Origin: an uncultured Pleurocapsa sp.
GTDB lineage: Bacteria; Cyanobacteriota; Cyanobacteriia; Cyanobacteriales; Xenococcaceae
NCBI GenBank assembly: GCA_937884735.1
Contig: CAKZYI010000935.1
Span: 1 to 6,377 of the forward strand
Length of the DNA: 6,377 bases
Direction: 5' to 3'
Shown here piece after piece: positions 5,566 through 6,377 of this stretch (the first letter of the stretch is position 1; each line of letters opens with the position of its first letter). The notes under the pieces are model-generated. The model was not told the DNA's origin. It did no database searches and saw only the letters and a list, made by a program, of their open reading frames with translations. The translations under genes and the position numbers were made by a program.

Positions 5566-6147
5566 ATGGCAAGAAAAAAAGAGTTTGATAAGGAAGAAGT
5601 CCTAACCAAGGCGATGTATACCTTTTTGCAAAATGGTTATGAAGGAACATCAATGCAAACCTTAGTCTCAACTATGGGTATTAACCGAGGTAGTCTCTAT
5701 GACACTTTTGGTGACAAACGTTCTTTGTTTTTAGCTGCGATCGCCCACTATGAATCAACGGTAGTCAAAACTACTATTGCATCTTTAATTAGTCCTGAAG
5801 CAGACAAGCAAACTATTATCGAATTATTTAGAAATTTGGTAGTAAGAATGGTGCAAGAAGAGAACTGTTATGGTTGTTTGATGACCAATAGTGCTGTAGA
5901 GCTTTGCCCCCATGACATAGAAGCCAAAAACAGAATTGATAATCATTTTTGTCAGTTAGTTAGTGCTTTTAAGCAGGCTCTTATTAAGGCTCAAGCAAAA
6001 GGAGAAATCAAAAGGGATAGCGATCTAGATGCGATCGCCAAATACCTCACTTCTAGTTTGCAAGGGTTGAGAGTAATGGGTAAAGTCAATCGCGATCTCG
6101 AGACACTTGATAGTGTGGTCGATATTATTCTTTCCGTACTAGATTAA
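5566..6147 (+). CDS. TetR/AcrR-family transcriptional regulator with CxxC motif
   Basis: The 193-residue product has the normal length of a TetR-family repressor. The N-terminal DNA-binding domain spans about residues 8-56: a helix EEVLTKAMYTFLQNGYE (10-26), then TSMQTLVSTMGINRGSLYDTF as the helix-turn-helix (28-48), ending in GDKRSLFLAAI. The start MARKKEFD and the ligand-domain segment YGCLMTNSAVEL (102-113) resemble the ComR/YezE-like branch of the family. Cysteines are C101, C104, C114 and C129; C101-Y-G-C104 forms a CxxC, which could sense oxidants or electrophiles. It probably represses its own promoter through the palindrome at 5509-5526 and the downstream peroxiredoxin-like gene through 6186-6203. 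The Shine-Dalgarno sequence AAGGAGG (5557-5563) is only 2 bases from the ATG, unusually close, but no other start fits the conserved N-terminus. The family call is secure; ligand and targets are inferred. Confidence 0.93.
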   Translation: MARKKEFDKEEVLTKAMYTFLQNGYEGTSMQTLVSTMGINRGSLYDTFGDKRSLFLAAIAHYESTVVKTTIASLISPEADKQTIIELFRNLVVRMVQEENCYGCLMTNSAVELCPHDIEAKNRIDNHFCQLVSAFKQALIKAQAKGEIKRDSDLDAIAKYLTSSLQGLRVMGKVNRDLETLDSVVDIILSVLD

Positions 6148-6185
6148 ATGCCAATAACAACACGCTCAATTTTTTTTACTCTTTA

Positions 6186-6203
6186 TTGGAACGTTCATTC
6201 AAA
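6186..6203. promoter_or_regulatory. Putative TetR-family operator, copy 2 (before the peroxiredoxin-like gene)
   Basis: TTGGAACG-TT-CATTCAAA is an imperfect palindrome with 6 of 8 bases symmetrical in each arm, and it contains the perfect 8-bp palindrome GAACGTTC. Over 19 bases (6187-6205) it matches 15 positions of 5510-5528. It ends 14 bases before the ATG at 6218, so a bound repressor would block initiation or early transcription. No clean -35/-10 pair was identified; TTTACT (6175-6180) is a weak -35 candidate. Confidence 0.55.
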
Positions 6204-6217
6204 AATAGGAGTCGATC

Positions 6218-6377
6218 ATGAATTTAACTCAAGAATTAAATGCATATAAAGCAAAATTTAAAGCCAATCAGCCAGAAGAAATCAAAGCTGTCATGGCACA
6301 AGCTACAGCTGACTTAATCAATACAAACCTGGCAGAAAAAAGACTAAGAAAAGGAGCCAAAATACCTAATTTCACTT
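6218..6377 (+). CDS. Peroxiredoxin-like (AhpC/TSA-related) protein (3' partial)
   Basis: A frame opens at ATG 6218, preceded by AGGAG (6207-6211) at 6 bases, and stays open to the right edge (53 complete codons). The visible N-terminus reads MNLTQELNAYKAKFKANQPE, continues with a helical Ala/Gln-rich segment, and ends KRLRKGAKIPNFT. This is the N-terminal extension and the start of the thioredoxin fold (the G-x-K-x-P-x-F motif before strand 1) of the peroxiredoxin-like family common in cyanobacteria. Its members are expected to reduce peroxides with a cysteine after the TLP motif, which here lies beyond the window. The gene follows the TetR gene by 70 bases in the same direction, with the second palindrome in between, so it is the obvious target of that regulator. 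Whether it also reads through from the tetR promoter is open. Confidence 0.75.
   Translation, partial: MNLTQELNAYKAKFKANQPEEIKAVMAQATADLINTNLAEKRLRKGAKIPNFT

Noticed and set aside
6148..6185. Eight-T run (6170-6177) after the tetR gene, considered as an intrinsic terminator
   Set aside because: No stem of useful length precedes the T run, so I did not call a terminator.
1..6377. CRISPR arrays, insertion sequences, tRNA or rRNA genes, toxin-antitoxin pairs or a defence island
   Set aside because: No regularly spaced repeats, transposase motifs, terminal inverted repeats with target duplications, cloverleaf sequences or typical toxin/antitoxin pairs were seen.

Overview
The window is a low-GC piece of a cyanobacterial chromosome. 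The strongest sign is the cyanobacterial palindrome HIP1 (GCGATCGC): six perfect copies lie at 412, 1067, 2996, 4830, 5737 and 6031, against about one per 65 kb expected by chance. All six are inside genes and none falls in the roughly 1.5 kb of intergenic DNA. The protein families fit too: a periplasmic-binding protein preceded by a TPR-like stretch, a compact orphan Hsp70-like protein and a WecG/TagA glycosyltransferase. The genus cannot be fixed from the sequence.

Layout, left to right. (1) A gene entering from the left edge on the + strand encodes a LivK-type (Peripla_BP_6) ligand-binding protein and ends at 1106, where an AT-rich inverted repeat overlaps its stop codon. (2) From 1107 to 1747 there is no long gene, but the - strand holds a convincing 50-codon reading frame (1270-1422) for a small single-pass membrane protein with a good ribosome binding site. 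Palindromic DNA follows at 1525-1590. (3) On the - strand lies a WecG/TagA/CpsF glycosyltransferase gene (1748-2536). (4) A 348-base AT-rich gap carries two hairpins. (5) On the - strand lies a 538-residue Hsp70-like ATPase without the usual helical lid (2885-4501), with its own likely -10 box upstream. (6) On the - strand lies a 272-residue protein that I recognise only tentatively as 2H-phosphoesterase-like (4643-5461). (7) On the + strand, divergent from it, lies a TetR/AcrR-family regulator with a CxxC motif (5566-6147). (8) The first 53 codons of a peroxiredoxin-like (AhpC/TSA-related) gene start at 6218 and run off the right edge.

The most coherent unit is at the right end. Two closely similar imperfect palindromes built on GGAAC-N3-CATTC lie at 5509-5526 and 6186-6203. 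One is in the divergent promoter region of the regulator and the 272-residue gene; the other is just in front of the peroxiredoxin-like gene. The simplest reading is an autoregulated TetR repressor, perhaps sensing oxidants or electrophiles through its cysteines, that controls a neighbouring thiol peroxidase-like gene and possibly the divergent gene. This is inference from site position and similarity. The remaining genes look like independent transcription units: their gaps are long and nothing ties them into one pathway.
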